A DNA stretch of 64,000 bases from Flectobacillus longus (GCF_030056705.1 NZ_JASHIC010000004.1:248001-312000), one strand, 5' to 3'. Shown: positions 45,939 through 55,146, counted from the first letter of the stretch. Notes: generated from the sequence alone by a model not told the origin. Made by a program: numbers and translations.

Positions 45939-45987
45939 AGTAAAAAGCGGAAACCAATTTCTTGATTTCCGCTTTTTACTTTTTATG
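45939..45987 (+). terminator. Intrinsic terminator after gmd
   Basis: AGTAAAAAGCGGAAA and TTTCCGCTTTTTACT form a 15-bp perfect stem followed by TTTTTA. Confidence 0.88.
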
Positions 45988-46000
45988 CTATAACTCTGTC

Positions 46001-46212
46001 GCCCCGATGGGGCTTTTTAGACTAGTCTACACTCTCTTATATACTACCAAACTTACGCCCCTACGGGGCTGAGAATGATGAATTGGACACTAACTTTCCA
46101 CAAAAAATCTTTTCTATATTTCAGCAATTTTTCCGATAGAATCAGCTCCGTAGGAGCGACAGTTTGGTAGATAAAATAATCCATGCCGAATAATCAAGAA
46201 CCCCGTAGGGGT
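46001..46212. repeat. Cluster of four REP palindromes beside the RAYT gene
   Basis: GCCCCGATGGGGC (46001-46013), GCCCCTACGGGGC (46057-46069), GCTCCGTAGGAGC (46145-46157) and CCCCGTAGGGG (46201-46211). Read outward, each is followed by a conserved tail (GACAGTTTGGTAG, GTAAGTTTGGTAG, GACAGA). The first two are inverted relative to the last two, giving an REP pair arrangement. They occupy the gap of about 340 bp between gmd and the RAYT. Confidence 0.85.
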
Positions 46213-46267
46213 GACAGAACTCACGATATTTCTATATCATTCCAATTGAGCTAAAGTCGTAATGGTT

Positions 46268-46732
46268 TTATTCTTCGTAAAATTCAAATACAAATTGTTC
46301 ATTAAAATCAATCTCAAACTTTTGTAATATCTCTAAATATTCTTCTTTAAAAGTTTTTACACGATGATGTTGCTCTTGATTGAGAATATAATTTATAACA
46401 TTATTTCTCTGTGATTTTGTATAGGAGAATGCCCCATACCCTGCTTGCCAAGAAAATTTGCCTTTAATCAAACCCAACGAATTAATCCAATTCGTTGATG
46501 AGGCTTTTACTTCTCTTACAATCTCTGCAATGTTTTTATCTGTGGGAAGCTCAAATAAAATATGAATATGGTCTTTCCATCCTCCAACAGCTAGTGGATA
46601 AGCATTCTTACCAGATAGAATACCAGAAATGTATTCAAATAACCTCTTTTGAAGAGCTTTGGATATGATATTTTCTCGTCCTTTCACTGCAAATACATAA
46701 TGAATATTCACTTGAGAATAGGTGTTTGCCAT
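46268..46732 (-). CDS. REP-associated tyrosine transposase (RAYT, IS200/IS605-like)
   Basis: 154 residues, single Y1 transposase domain. The HUH metal motif is HIH at 55-57 (WKDHIHILFEL) and the catalytic tyrosine is Tyr115 in NNVINYILNQEQHH. WQAGYGAFSY is a further family mark. The protein lies directly beside four REP palindromes, its expected substrate. It is intact. A full IS200 with end hairpins is not seen, so it is better called a domesticated RAYT than an insertion sequence. Confidence 0.87.
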   Translation of the reverse strand: MANTYSQVNIHYVFAVKGRENIISKALQKRLFEYISGILSGKNAYPLAVGGWKDHIHILFELPTDKNIAEIVREVKASSTNWINSLGLIKGKFSWQAGYGAFSYTKSQRNNVINYILNQEQHHRVKTFKEEYLEILQKFEIDFNEQFVFEFYEE

Positions 46733-46753
46733 TAGTGTAGAATCTTGTAGTCA

Positions 46754-46791
46754 AAAAATACCTAAGGTTTGATCAAATCATGACCTTAGGT
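46754..46791 (-). terminator. Terminator after thyA
   Basis: ACCTAAGGT and ACCTTAGGT form a 9-bp perfect stem, followed on the minus strand by ATTTTTTGA. It lies 15 nt after the thyA stop. Confidence 0.8.
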
Positions 46792-46805
46792 AAACCAGTA
46801 ATTAC

Positions 46806-47600
46806 TTAAACCGCAACAGGAGCTTTAATCGCTGGGTGTGGGTTATAGTTTTCCAAAGTAAAGTCTTCAAATTTGAATGAGAAGATATCTTTCACTTCTG
46901 GATTAATTTTCATAGTTGGTAATGGACGAATATCACGTGAAAGCTGCGTAGCCACTTGCTCGTAGTGATTTGAATAGATGTGCGTATCGCCACCTGTCCA
47001 GATAAAATCACCAAGTTCTAAATCGCAAACTTGTGCTACCATCATTGTCAAAAGGGCGTAAGAAGCAATATTGAATGGTACACCCAAAAATACGTCGGCA
47101 CTACGTTGGTACAATTGGCACGAAAGTTTGTTATCAGCTACATAAAACTGGAATAATGCATGACAAGGCATCAATGCCATTTCTGATAATTCTCCTACAT
47201 TCCATGCACTAACAATGATACGACGTGAATCTGGGCTTTTTTTCAAGGTATCAATCACCTCTTTCAATTGGTCGATCACCTTACCATTTGGCGCTGTCCA
47301 GCTTCTCCACTGTTTGCCATATACAGGACCTAAATCGCCGTTTTCGTTGGCCCATTCGTCCCAAATGCTCACACCATGATCTTTTAGATATTTGGTATTG
47401 GTATCACCTTGAATAAACCACAACAATTCGTGGATAATCGATTTTAGGTGTACTTTTTTAGTAGTTACCATCGGAAAACCCTCTTGAAGGTTAAAACGCA
47501 TTTGATAACCAAATACACTTTTTGTTCCTGTACCAGTACGGTCTGTTTTTACCGCACCGTTGTCCATAATATGTTGGAGTAAATCGTGATACTGTTGCAT
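46806..47600 (-). CDS. thyA: Thymidylate synthase
   Basis: 264 residues, the same length as E. coli ThyA, with catalytic Cys146 in [11 protein letters not shown], folate and dUMP contacts in [12 protein letters not shown] and [21 protein letters not shown]. It methylates dUMP to dTMP with methylene-tetrahydrofolate. folA, often next to thyA, is not adjacent. It has a strong promoter whose -33 box lies inside the OsmC terminator loop. Confidence 0.97.
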   Translation of the reverse strand: MQQYHDLLQHIMDNGAVKTDRTGTGTKSVFGYQMRFNLQEGFPMVTTKKVHLKSIIHELLWFIQGDTNTKYLKDHGVSIWDEWANENGDLGPVYGKQWRSWTAPNGKVIDQLKEVIDTLKKSPDSRRIIVSAWNVGELSEMALMPCHALFQFYVADNKLSCQLYQRSADVFLGVPFNIASYALLTMMVAQVCDLELGDFIWTGGDTHIYSNHYEQVATQLSRDIRPLPTMKINPEVKDIFSFKFEDFTLENYNPHPAIKAPVAV

Positions 47601-47705
47601 GGGATAATAAGTATTTATAGCTGATATTGAAGCAACATCAATAGGAAGTGCATTGATTCAATATTTTTAGGATAATTTCTGGTTGATTTTTTCTCAAAAT
47701 GACCC

Positions 47706-47737
47706 CAAAATTAGCACAAAACCCTTGCTTGACCAAA
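47706..47737 (-). promoter_or_regulatory. Promoter of thyA
   Basis: On the minus strand TTTG (47734-47737), a 20-nt spacer, TAATTTTG (47706-47713). It overlaps the hairpin 47716-47754 that ends the osmC-like transcript. Confidence 0.7.
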
Positions 47738-47754
47738 GTCAGCAAGGGTTTTGT
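47716..47754 (-). terminator. Terminator after the OsmC gene
   Basis: ACAAAACCCTTGCT and AGCAAGGGTTTTGT form a 14-bp perfect stem with an 11-nt loop; T-rich sequence is part of the 3' arm on the minus strand. Confidence 0.7.
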
Positions 47755-47826
47755 CGATGGTATTTCTAAGTTAGTGATTCAACTATTTGGCTTTCGGCAA
47801 AAGCATATCTATAGTTGTTAAATCTC

Positions 47827-47859
47827 TTTGCCTAGTGCCTGTTGCCTAATTCCTAATGC
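47827..47859 (+). repeat. GCCTAGTGCC-type intergenic repeat
   Basis: TTTGCCTAGTGCCTGTTGCC followed by TAATTCCTAATGC. Copies lie at 21422, 54949 and inverted at 62594. Confidence 0.6.
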
Positions 47860-47872
47860 AAACAAGTTAAAT

Positions 47873-48301
47873 CTATTCAGCAAAATCAATGCTATAAGTG
47901 TGCGTAATAGTAGCCGAAGGGCTCAATTGAGCTGTTGCAGAGCAGTATTTTTCCATTGACAATTCAATCGCTTTTTGAGCTTTTGCTTCTGTAATATTGC
48001 CTTTCATAGCAAAATGGATATTGATACTACGGAATGGAGTCATTTCAGTTCCTTCGATTTTGACACGTTCGCCCGATACCGAGATTTTAAGGTCGTCGAT
48101 ACGTTGGCGTTGTTTTTTCAAAATCAAAATTACATCAATGGCTGTACAGCCACCTAAACCCATCAACAAAAGTTCCATTGGACGCGCACCTGAGTTGGTA
48201 CCACCTATATTTTCGGCTGCATCGATGTGTACAGGTACTCCTGACATTCCTGATGCTTCAAAATGGAAAGCATCATCTACTCTAACTAATTCTACTTGCA
48301 T
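47873..48301 (-). CDS. OsmC-family peroxidase-like protein
   Basis: 142 residues. The two redox cysteines of the OsmC/Ohr superfamily are Cys52 in MGLGGCTAIDV and Cys120 in MEKYCSATAQLSPSA. Members reduce organic hydroperoxides using thiols. The sequence is nearer the general OsmC/YhfA branch than Ohr, so the natural substrate is not fixed. Cytoplasmic, own transcription unit. Confidence 0.9.
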   Translation of the reverse strand: MQVELVRVDDAFHFEASGMSGVPVHIDAAENIGGTNSGARPMELLLMGLGGCTAIDVILILKKQRQRIDDLKISVSGERVKIEGTEMTPFRSINIHFAMKGNITEAKAQKAIELSMEKYCSATAQLSPSATITHTYSIDFAE

Positions 48302-48425
48302 GGTTCTCGATAATTAAATGATGGATAGAATTTTTGAAAACTCTATCTCTTTTTGGTATAACAGAAACCGATACCACTTAGTGCCCCAATAGATGGGCTG
48401 GAGAACAAACACGCCTAATAAACCT

Positions 48426-49745
48426 CTATTTCAGCTCATTGGCATGAATATCCTTATCCCAAACTTGTGTTCCTTTGGTATCGTACACTGTGATTTTCAA
48501 AACTCTGTCTTTCAACGGTCCTGTTACTTCACAGATTGCAAAGTTACGTTCTGTGTATAATGTACCGTCAACAATTGGTGAATTATTTTCGTCTTTAATA
48601 GGTTTTGACGGACCAGAAGTAAATGGCGAAATTGTCAAATCATACAAAGGATAAAGATTCCCTGCTCTTTCTAATTTCTGTAAACAAGTATGATGACGGT
48701 CGCCAGTCAAGAAAAATACGCCTGGCACTTTAGCATCTGCAATTTTCTTCAAAAGGTCGGCTCTTTCTGCATCATACGTTGCCATATTCTCGAATACCTT
48801 AGCTGGATTAACAACTTGCCCACCGCAAACGATGAATTTGAAAGTCGCTTTACTTCCTGTAAGTGCGTCTATTAACCAGTTGATTTGTTTTTGACCTAAA
48901 AACGCTCTATCTCCTGTATGGTTGTCATTGGGTGTGCGGAACCAACGGTTATCTAACATAAAGAACTGAACATCATTCCATTGGAAAGTACCTGTACAAG
49001 CTTCATTCTCGAAAATATAATTAGGGTTTGCCCAAAAAAGCTTGAACATTTCTAAGGACATATCTTTATTCCAGAAAGAGCGGTCAGCATCGTTTGGACC
49101 ATAATCGTGGTCGTCCCAAATCGCATAATGGTGAACACTACCCAATAATGGTTGTATTTCAGGAATACTTCTTGAATGAGTATTGCGGTGAATCATCCCT
49201 GTGCGAGTATTCCAATCTGGCTCACGGTAATAGAAATTGTCACCGCCCCACATCATAAAATCGGGCTGTTTTTGATAAATCGCACTAAAGATTTCTTGAT
49301 AACCACCATAAGGACGTCCAGGACGGTCTGTTTCTGGTTCGTTGATATAGTTACAGCTACCAAAAGCAAACTTAAAATTGGCTGGGTCTTTACGATATTG
49401 CCACAATTCTTGCGACTGAAACGAAAGTGGATAATTACGTGCTACTTTTTTGCCATTTACCCAAACTTCATAATCGTATTTTTTGCCCATTGTTACTTGG
49501 TCACAAACCAGCTTGGCTACATTTCCATCATGTTTGTTGGTAATAGCTTCAGCGGTGCTGTATTTGATAGCTGGGTTTTCCTTATCCCAATACACAAATT
49601 TCACTTTTGAAGGCTTTTGTGTTTGTACCCAAAGCATTACTTCTTTCATTTCAGAATAGCCCACCATAGGCCCACACTGAATCTGCGCTGTGACTGCAAA
49701 CTGTACTATTTGAAATAATAAAATGAATAATAAGAATTTTTTCAT
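48426..49745 (-). CDS. PhoD-like metallophosphatase
   Basis: 439 residues with a signal peptide (MKKFLLFILLFQIVQFAVTAQ). The N-terminal beta-sandwich (VMLWVQTQKPSKVKFVYWDKE) precedes a PhoD-type metallophosphoesterase domain: FAFGSCNYINEPE, WGGDNFYYREPDW, WDDHDYGPNDADRSF and FLTGDRHHTCLQK carry the metal ligands. It is probably an exported alkaline phosphatase or phosphodiesterase acquiring phosphate in the periplasm or outside. It ends DKDIHANELK and is monocistronic. Confidence 0.9.
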   Translation of the reverse strand: MKKFLLFILLFQIVQFAVTAQIQCGPMVGYSEMKEVMLWVQTQKPSKVKFVYWDKENPAIKYSTAEAITNKHDGNVAKLVCDQVTMGKKYDYEVWVNGKKVARNYPLSFQSQELWQYRKDPANFKFAFGSCNYINEPETDRPGRPYGGYQEIFSAIYQKQPDFMMWGGDNFYYREPDWNTRTGMIHRNTHSRSIPEIQPLLGSVHHYAIWDDHDYGPNDADRSFWNKDMSLEMFKLFWANPNYIFENEACTGTFQWNDVQFFMLDNRWFRTPNDNHTGDRAFLGQKQINWLIDALTGSKATFKFIVCGGQVVNPAKVFENMATYDAERADLLKKIADAKVPGVFFLTGDRHHTCLQKLERAGNLYPLYDLTISPFTSGPSKPIKDENNSPIVDGTLYTERNFAICEVTGPLKDRVLKITVYDTKGTQVWDKDIHANELK

Positions 49746-49904
49746 GAGGGATGTTTTTAGTTGGTGATAAGATTGGGGTATCTTTGTATTTAGCTTTTAT
49801 TGAAAACAATGACAAAATAGTATTCTGAATTTCTATCTAAACGGCATATATATTTTGTTAATTTATCACAAAAGGCACAAATAGAATTTAACAATAGCAA
49901 AAAA

Positions 49905-51149
49905 ATGCATTATTACGACATCCAAGGGATTCAATTGACAGAGTTGGCCGAAAAATTTGATACGCCTTTATATGTATATGACGCCAACAAAATTATCGAA
50001 AAAATAGGCATTCTTCGTGATTCATTCAAAGATGTTAATATAAAGATAAAATACGCTTGTAAAGCTAACACCAATTTATCTATCCTAAAACTCATGCGCA
50101 AACATGGGGTCGAAATCGACGTGGTATCTCCTGAAGAACTGCGTTTGGCATTGATGGCTGGATATGAGGGTGCACAAATTACCTTTACACCAAGTGGTGT
50201 TTCGTTTGATGAAATTGAGTTGGCAGCTGAAATTGGTGCACGTATCAATCTCGATAACTTGGATGTACTAGAAGCCTTTGGAAAATTGTATGGCAACAAA
50301 AAAGGTGCTTTGATTCGTATCAAACCTCACGTATTTGGAGGTGGTAACGAAAAAATCATGACGGCTCACCCTGAATCTAAGTTCGGTATTTCGATTCATC
50401 AGAAAGACCAAATTTTAGACATTGTGAAAAAGTATGATATGAAAATCATTGGCTTACATCAGCATACAGGTTCTGATGTCAAAAATGCAGATGCTTTTAC
50501 GCAAGCAGCTTCAGCTATTTTGGAAATGGCTAAAGATTTCAAAGATTTAGAAATCATTGATTTGGGTGGTGGATTTAAAGTGGCTTACAAAGACGGAGAT
50601 ATTACCACAAACATGGCAGAATTGGGTGCGGTTTTGAGTTCGGCATTTTTGAATTTCTGCCAAGAGTATGGTCGTCCATTACAATTATGGTTTGAGCCTG
50701 GCAAATTTTTGGTTAGTGAGGCTGGAACATTTTTGACTACAGCAAATACCGTTAAAAAAGATCCAATCAAGACTTTTGTGTGTGTCAACTCAGGTTTGAA
50801 TCATCTGGGTCGTCCGATGATGTATGGCGCTTATCATGATATTTTCAATGCTTCTAATAAGGATGATAGCCAGCAAGATGATTATCGTGTGGTAGGATAT
50901 ATCTGCGAAACGGATACTTTTAGTTGGTCGGCTGAGGGTCAACAAAGTGAGCGTCGTATTAATACTGTCAACAAAGGTGATATTATTGCGATGAAAAATG
51001 CAGGTGCATATTGTTTCTCGATGTCGTCACAATACAATTCTCGTATTCGCCCTGCGGAGGTGTTGGTGATAAATGGTGAAGCAAAATTGATTCGTCGTCG
51101 CGAGAATTTTGATGATATTTTACGTAATACGGTAGAAGTAGACATATAA
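49905..51149 (+). CDS. lysA: Diaminopimelate decarboxylase
   Basis: 414 residues. The PLP lysine is in IKYACKANTN, substrate and cofactor contacts in GLHQHTGSD, LGGGF and FEPGKFLVSEAG, and the catalytic Cys region in YICETDTFSW. It makes L-lysine from meso-diaminopimelate, the last step of lysine synthesis. A 23-bp bidirectional hairpin ends the gene. No lysC or dap gene adjoins. Confidence 0.95.
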   Translation: MHYYDIQGIQLTELAEKFDTPLYVYDANKIIEKIGILRDSFKDVNIKIKYACKANTNLSILKLMRKHGVEIDVVSPEELRLALMAGYEGAQITFTPSGVSFDEIELAAEIGARINLDNLDVLEAFGKLYGNKKGALIRIKPHVFGGGNEKIMTAHPESKFGISIHQKDQILDIVKKYDMKIIGLHQHTGSDVKNADAFTQAASAILEMAKDFKDLEIIDLGGGFKVAYKDGDITTNMAELGAVLSSAFLNFCQEYGRPLQLWFEPGKFLVSEAGTFLTTANTVKKDPIKTFVCVNSGLNHLGRPMMYGAYHDIFNASNKDDSQQDDYRVVGYICETDTFSWSAEGQQSERRINTVNKGDIIAMKNAGAYCFSMSSQYNSRIRPAEVLVINGEAKLIRRRENFDDILRNTVEVDI

Positions 51150-51160
51150 AATGAAATATA

Positions 51161-51225
51161 AATTTAGAGTGAGGAGATTGATTATATTCTGAAAAAGAAA
51201 ACAATCAATCTCCTCACTCTAAATT
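51161..51225. terminator. Bidirectional 23-bp hairpin after lysA
   Basis: Arms 51161-51183 (AATTTAGAGTGAGGAGATTG...) and 51203-51225 are exact complements with a 19-nt loop. It lies between lysA (plus) and the porin-like gene (minus). The arms again contain a GAGTGAGG word. Confidence 0.8.
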
Positions 51226-51242
51226 CTACACGATTTATTGTT

Positions 51243-51980
51243 CTAAAACCCGTATCCTACCCCAAGCGATACGGTCGCAAAATTGTTGAAATCTTTGATT
51301 TTTTTCAAACCATAATTAGCTCTCAAATCTACAAACCATCGCTTGTCGAAGCGGTATCCTGCTCCTGCCACTACTCCCATTTCCACTCGATCACCAAAAG
51401 ATAATCCGCTCAAATCAATCGTATTATTGACAGAAGAAGAAAAATAGCTCATACTGGTCAGATAAGAAACGTAAGGTCCAAGTTCAATAAAAAAACTCTT
51501 AGCATCATACCCAAAACGATATTGATACAATAAGGGAATATTGAGCATATTCATATGGAGAGTGATATCATTTTTTTGTGTTGCTTTTGACTGGTAATAG
51601 ATTTCAGGTTGGAAACGGCTTCTTGGTGTAAAACCGATATTGGCAAAAGCACCGATTTCAAAAGTTGGAATCAAATCTGATTGCTCTCCTTCAAAAAGAA
51701 TTACCTGCCCTATTCCTCCTCTTAATCCAAATCTGTCTGGAGCGATTTCTTCTGGCACTCCAAAACGTCCGTCTCTGGTAGACATTTTATTGGCCTTGAA
51801 TCCTTGCAAATTAGATTGTGGTCCTGTCGACTGCTTGACGCTTACATTATTGGGCGTCTCAGACTTTACATTTTTCACAGACTTTGTAGTTTCTGTATTC
51901 TTTTTTTGTTGTCCCCAAATATTTTGTTGAGCAACTAGCAAGATAAAACAGGCAGTAAGTAAAGATTTTAGTTGATACAT
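51243..51980 (-). CDS. Porin-family outer-membrane beta-barrel protein
   Basis: 245 residues. Signal peptide MYQLKSLLTACFILLVAQQNIWGQ, then a low-complexity Lys/Ser/Thr linker (about 25-70). Residues 80-245 are amphipathic strands typical of the 8-stranded OMP_b-brl / PorT-like class (GIGQVILFEGEQSD, IGAFANIGFTPRSRFQPEIYYQSKA), ending in GVGYGF. PorT, a type IX component, has this fold too, but this sequence is not distinct enough to name it so. Confidence 0.83.
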   Translation of the reverse strand: MYQLKSLLTACFILLVAQQNIWGQQKKNTETTKSVKNVKSETPNNVSVKQSTGPQSNLQGFKANKMSTRDGRFGVPEEIAPDRFGLRGGIGQVILFEGEQSDLIPTFEIGAFANIGFTPRSRFQPEIYYQSKATQKNDITLHMNMLNIPLLYQYRFGYDAKSFFIELGPYVSYLTSMSYFSSSVNNTIDLSGLSFGDRVEMGVVAGAGYRFDKRWFVDLRANYGLKKIKDFNNFATVSLGVGYGF

Positions 51981-52325
51981 ATATTTTATGTTGTGTGTTA
52001 GTTGATTTATTGAGCCATTCTATTGGTTTCAACTGGCTCTTGGCAATAAGACGTTCTATGATTATAGCAAAAATTAAGCTAAAGTAGTTTTTTTTCAAAA
52101 ATGATAATCAATAAAAATACAAACGACTGACATTTTTTATATGCTCAAAATACAAAAATAGTCATTTTGTCAGTATAAATATACATAAACCATATCAATA
52201 CATGACAAAATGTCTTTATTTTTCAATTGGTATAGAACTTGTAAAAAAAATAATACCACCGCAACAAGTGGTAGTTCTTTTAAAGTGATTTTTTCAATTA
52301 ACAAAATAAAAAAACATTTACAGCC
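51981..52325. other. Divergent gap before the Hsp20 gene
   Basis: 345 bp, very AT-rich. Near 52257-52276 ACCAC CGCAACAA GTGGT forms a 5-bp hairpin. No HrcA/CIRCE element (TTAGCACTC-N9-GAGTGCTAA) is present and no clear promoter pair was found. Confidence 0.4.
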
Positions 52326-52778
52326 ATGACATTCGTAAGACTAAACCCAGCAGTAAAAAGAAATTCAAATTTCAACAACGATTTCAATAACCTTTTTAAA
52401 CAATTTGACACCATGTTACCAAAAGCACATTTCCATAATTCATTGTATCAATCAATTCCAGCGGTCAATGTAAAAGAATCAGAAGCAGGGTTTGAAATTG
52501 AAGTAGCAGCACCAGGCTTGAAAAAAGAAAATTTCAAATTGAGTCTTCACGAAAATCGCTTGACGATATCAGCAGTTCAGGAACAACAACAGGAGGAAAA
52601 AACCGAAAAATATACTCGTCAGGAATTTAACTATAACCAATTCCAACGCACATTTACGTTACCTAAAAATGTAGATGGCGAAAAGATTGAAGCTACTTAT
52701 ACAGACGGTATTCTTCATGTAGGATTACCGAAAAAAGAAGAGCTCAAACCAGCAGTGAAAGAGATTGCGGTTTTGTAA
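52326..52778 (+). CDS. Small heat-shock protein (Hsp20/alpha-crystallin)
   Basis: 150 residues. The alpha-crystallin domain spans about 40-140 (IPAVNVKESEAGFEIEVAAPG, FKLSLHENRLTISAVQEQQ, YNQFQRTFTLPKNVD), with the terminal IxI-like AVKEIAVL. It is an ATP-independent holdase against protein aggregation. It precedes the DegP/HtrA protease gene by about 410 bp, both being stress functions, though each has its own leader. Confidence 0.92.
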   Translation: MTFVRLNPAVKRNSNFNNDFNNLFKQFDTMLPKAHFHNSLYQSIPAVNVKESEAGFEIEVAAPGLKKENFKLSLHENRLTISAVQEQQQEEKTEKYTRQEFNYNQFQRTFTLPKNVDGEKIEATYTDGILHVGLPKKEELKPAVKEIAVL

Positions 52779-52840
52779 TTAGTAAAATTTGAAGCACGAA
52801 AGAAGCATAGAATATTGCCTCTTTTTAAATTCAATATTGG

Positions 52841-52905
52841 GGGAATATCCCTAACTCTTTTTCAATTTCGAGAAATAGTTGGATGGGTATTCCCTTCTTT
52901 TTTTA
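52841..52905 (+). terminator. Imperfect hairpin with T-run after hsp20
   Basis: GGGAATATCC...CTAACT pairs imperfectly with AGTTGGATGGGTATTCCC, then CTTCTTTTTTTAT. Confidence 0.65.
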
Positions 52906-53190
52906 TCTAACGAAATCCCAAAAATACTCGAAATCTTAAAATATGTTAAAATGCCTTTAATGTGTGCACCTTGAATATCGATTTTGCGTTAAATTAGCGT
53001 AGTGAAATCAAAAAAACTCGCTCAGTTAGTTTACTTGTTAGAGGCTCAAAAATACAAGCTAATAATTTTTCAAAAAAGCTTAAGTAAACAAGAGCCAACA
53101 GCTACAAATTTCAACAAAACAATCTATTCCACTAGACCGTTTAGGAAATAAAGTACGAGTCTGGTTCACATTAAAAACACTTTATTCAAA
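52906..53190. other. Leader of the degP gene, nothing recognised
   Basis: 285 bp between the hsp20 terminator and degP. GATTTTG at about 52980-52986 is close to a -7 box but lacks the TA. No repeat or RNA recognised. Confidence 0.35.
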
Positions 53191-54681
53191 ATGGAAATGA
53201 ACAATAATTTAAAAACCCTTGCCATCGTTGGTGCTTTGAGCAGTGCGACCACGCTCGGAGCCTATAAGTTATTCATCGAAAAGTCTTCATCTGACGCTGT
53301 ATTTTCAGATACTCCATCTGCCTTTACTCGCATGGTGTCGAATAATGGAGCGGCGGCAGGTTCATTAACAGAATTTACTTTCGCAGCAGAAAAAGCTACG
53401 CCTGCGGTTGTCCATATCAAAACAAAAATGACTCGTCAGGTAAACCGTCAAATGGTAGATCCATTTGAAGATTTCTTCGGATTTGGAGATTTGGGCGGTG
53501 GGCGTCGTCGTCAACCTGAAGCGCAAGAAGCTTCTGGCTCTGGTGTAATTATCAGTGCTGATGGTTATATCGTAACTAATAACCACGTAGTGCAAGATGC
53601 CGATGAAGTAACTGTAATCCTTGGCGATAAGCGCGAATTGAAGGCTAAAGTAGTAAGTACTGACCCTTCTACCGACTTGGCAGTAATTCAAGTAAAAGCT
53701 ACGAATTTGCCATTTTTAACATTCGGTGATTCTGATGCTTTGAGAGTTGGCGAATGGGTATTGGCAGTAGGTAACCCTTTCAATCTTGAGTCAACGGTAA
53801 CGGCTGGTATCGTATCAGCAAAAGGTCGTCAAAATATTATCGACCGTGATAAAGAAGATGTAAATCCACTTGAATCGTTTATCCAAACAGATGCAGCGGT
53901 AAACCCAGGAAACTCAGGTGGTGCTTTGGTAAACTTAAAAGGTGAACTAATCGGTATCAATACTGCGATTTACAGCCGTACAGGTCAGTTTGCAGGATAT
54001 TCGTTTGCAGTACCTGTAAGTATTGTAAAAAAAGTATCTGCTGATTTGATTAAGTATGGTAATGTACAACGTGGTTACTTAGGCGTAAGTATCCAAGATG
54101 TATCAGGCAAAGTAGCTGAAGAAAAAGGCTTGAAAGTAAACGAAGGAGTATATGTTGGTGGTTTTGCTAATAGTAGCTCTGCGCAAGCAGCAGGCTTGAA
54201 AGTAAATGACGTAATCGTAAAAGTAGATGGCGTTGAAACGAAATCAAGCTCAAAACTAATGGAATTAGTAGGTCGTAAGCGTCCAGGCGAAACAGTGGTT
54301 GTAACTGTAAACCGTGATGGTGCTACAAAAGATTTCAATGTTGTTTTGAAAAATAAAGATGGCAACACCAACATTGTAAAAGGTGAATCTGCTGGTGCTG
54401 TTATTGCTAGTGAATATCTTGGAGCTAAAATCGCCAACCTTTCAGAAGCAGAAAAAGCCAAATTGAAACTTTCAGGTGGTGTTAAATTAACAGATGTAAA
54501 TCCAGAAGGTCGTTTGGGTTATCAAGGTGTAGAAAGCGGTTTGATTATTTCAAAAATCGATGACAAAGCAGTAAAAGATGCCAAGGAAGCAGCTGATTTA
54601 TTACAAAACCGTAAAGGTCGTGTAAAAATCGAGGGTGTAGATATGGACGGCACTCGTTACTACTACGTAATCGTTCTTTAA
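53191..54681 (+). CDS. degP: Periplasmic serine protease, Do/DegP family (HtrA)
   Basis: 496 residues. A hydrophobic N-terminal segment (LAIVGALSSATTLGAYKLFI) serves as signal or anchor. The trypsin-like domain has the triad His132 (VTNNHVVQD), Asp162 (STDLAVIQV) and Ser242 (NPGNSGGALV). PDZ1 lies about 275-375 (RGYLGVSIQDVSG, GLKVNDVIVKVDG) and PDZ2 about 405-496 (LKLSGGVKLTDVNPEG). It degrades and chaperones misfolded envelope proteins. Whether it is DegP, DegQ or DegS-like cannot be settled; the two PDZ domains favour DegP/DegQ. Confidence 0.93.
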   Translation: MEMNNNLKTLAIVGALSSATTLGAYKLFIEKSSSDAVFSDTPSAFTRMVSNNGAAAGSLTEFTFAAEKATPAVVHIKTKMTRQVNRQMVDPFEDFFGFGDLGGGRRRQPEAQEASGSGVIISADGYIVTNNHVVQDADEVTVILGDKRELKAKVVSTDPSTDLAVIQVKATNLPFLTFGDSDALRVGEWVLAVGNPFNLESTVTAGIVSAKGRQNIIDRDKEDVNPLESFIQTDAAVNPGNSGGALVNLKGELIGINTAIYSRTGQFAGYSFAVPVSIVKKVSADLIKYGNVQRGYLGVSIQDVSGKVAEEKGLKVNEGVYVGGFANSSSAQAAGLKVNDVIVKVDGVETKSSSKLMELVGRKRPGETVVVTVNRDGATKDFNVVLKNKDGNTNIVKGESAGAVIASEYLGAKIANLSEAEKAKLKLSGGVKLTDVNPEGRLGYQGVESGLIISKIDDKAVKDAKEAADLLQNRKGRVKIEGVDMDGTRYYYVIVL

Positions 54682-54706
54682 TAATGTAATTTTGACTGAT
54701 TGTATA

Positions 54707-54743
54707 TTCCCCTACTTGCTCTTGCGGGTAGGGGATTTTTTTG
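54707..54743 (+). terminator. Intrinsic terminator after degP
   Basis: TCCCCTAC, an 11-nt loop, GTAGGGGA, then TTTTTTTG. Confidence 0.88.
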
Positions 54744-54747
54744 CTAT

Positions 54748-54832
54748 TGTGGATATGGGATTTTCGATTTCGGAAAGAGGTAATAGTTTCAAAATCAGAA
54801 ATAGCTTGGAAACCTTCGCAATAATAATTGCT
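54748..54832 (-). repeat. Degenerate, shortened copy of the MITE-like repeat
   Basis: GGATATGGGATTTTCGATTTCGG near the left and GGAAACCTTCGC near the right match the copies at 58856 and 32114 but with the middle deleted, so only about 85 bp remain. Confidence 0.45.
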
Positions 54833-55010
54833 ACGAAATTATCGCTAGTACAGAACTTATAACGAGGCAATTAAGACCATTTTCTTTTACCGATAATAGG
54901 CACAGTAACCTAAAAGTAAAAAGTGTTCGTCATAAAAGCATGAATAGATTTTTGCCTAATGTTTAATGCGTATTAATATAATTTTATTTAGGCAAGGACA
55001 ACTCCTCACT
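54833..55010. other. Gap between degP and the receptor gene
   Basis: It contains a short GCCTAATG repeat (54949-54970: TTTTTGCCTAATGTTTAATG). Otherwise AT-rich with nothing recognised. Confidence 0.4.
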
Positions 55011-55046
55011 AAAAAAAATTCCCCAGTCGAACAACTGGGGAATTTT
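55011..55046 (-). terminator. Terminator after the TonB-dependent receptor gene
   Basis: AAAATTCCCCAGT and ACTGGGGAATTTT form a 13-bp perfect stem; on the minus strand a run of eight Ts follows. It lies about 100 nt past the stop. Confidence 0.85.
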
Positions 55047-55146
55047 ATTCATTACTAACATCAATTTGTTGTAATTATCTAGCACTCAGGTCAATTTTCT
55101 AATGATTGAGCATTTTCGAATTTATGATAACTAAATAATCACCGTA

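Noticed and set aside
46268-46732. A full IS200/IS605 insertion sequence
   Set aside because: Only the single-domain transposase and REP palindromes are present. There are no matching left and right end hairpins bounding the gene and no TnpB, so RAYT is the better call.
51243-51980. Naming the porin-family gene porT
   Set aside because: The fold class fits, but outer-membrane 8-strand proteins are numerous in this phylum and no PorT-specific motif could be confirmed by eye.
52236-52285. CIRCE or other heat-shock operator upstream of hsp20
   Set aside because: The small ACCAC/GTGGT inverted repeat is only 5 bp and does not match the TTAGCACTC/GAGTGCTAA operator.
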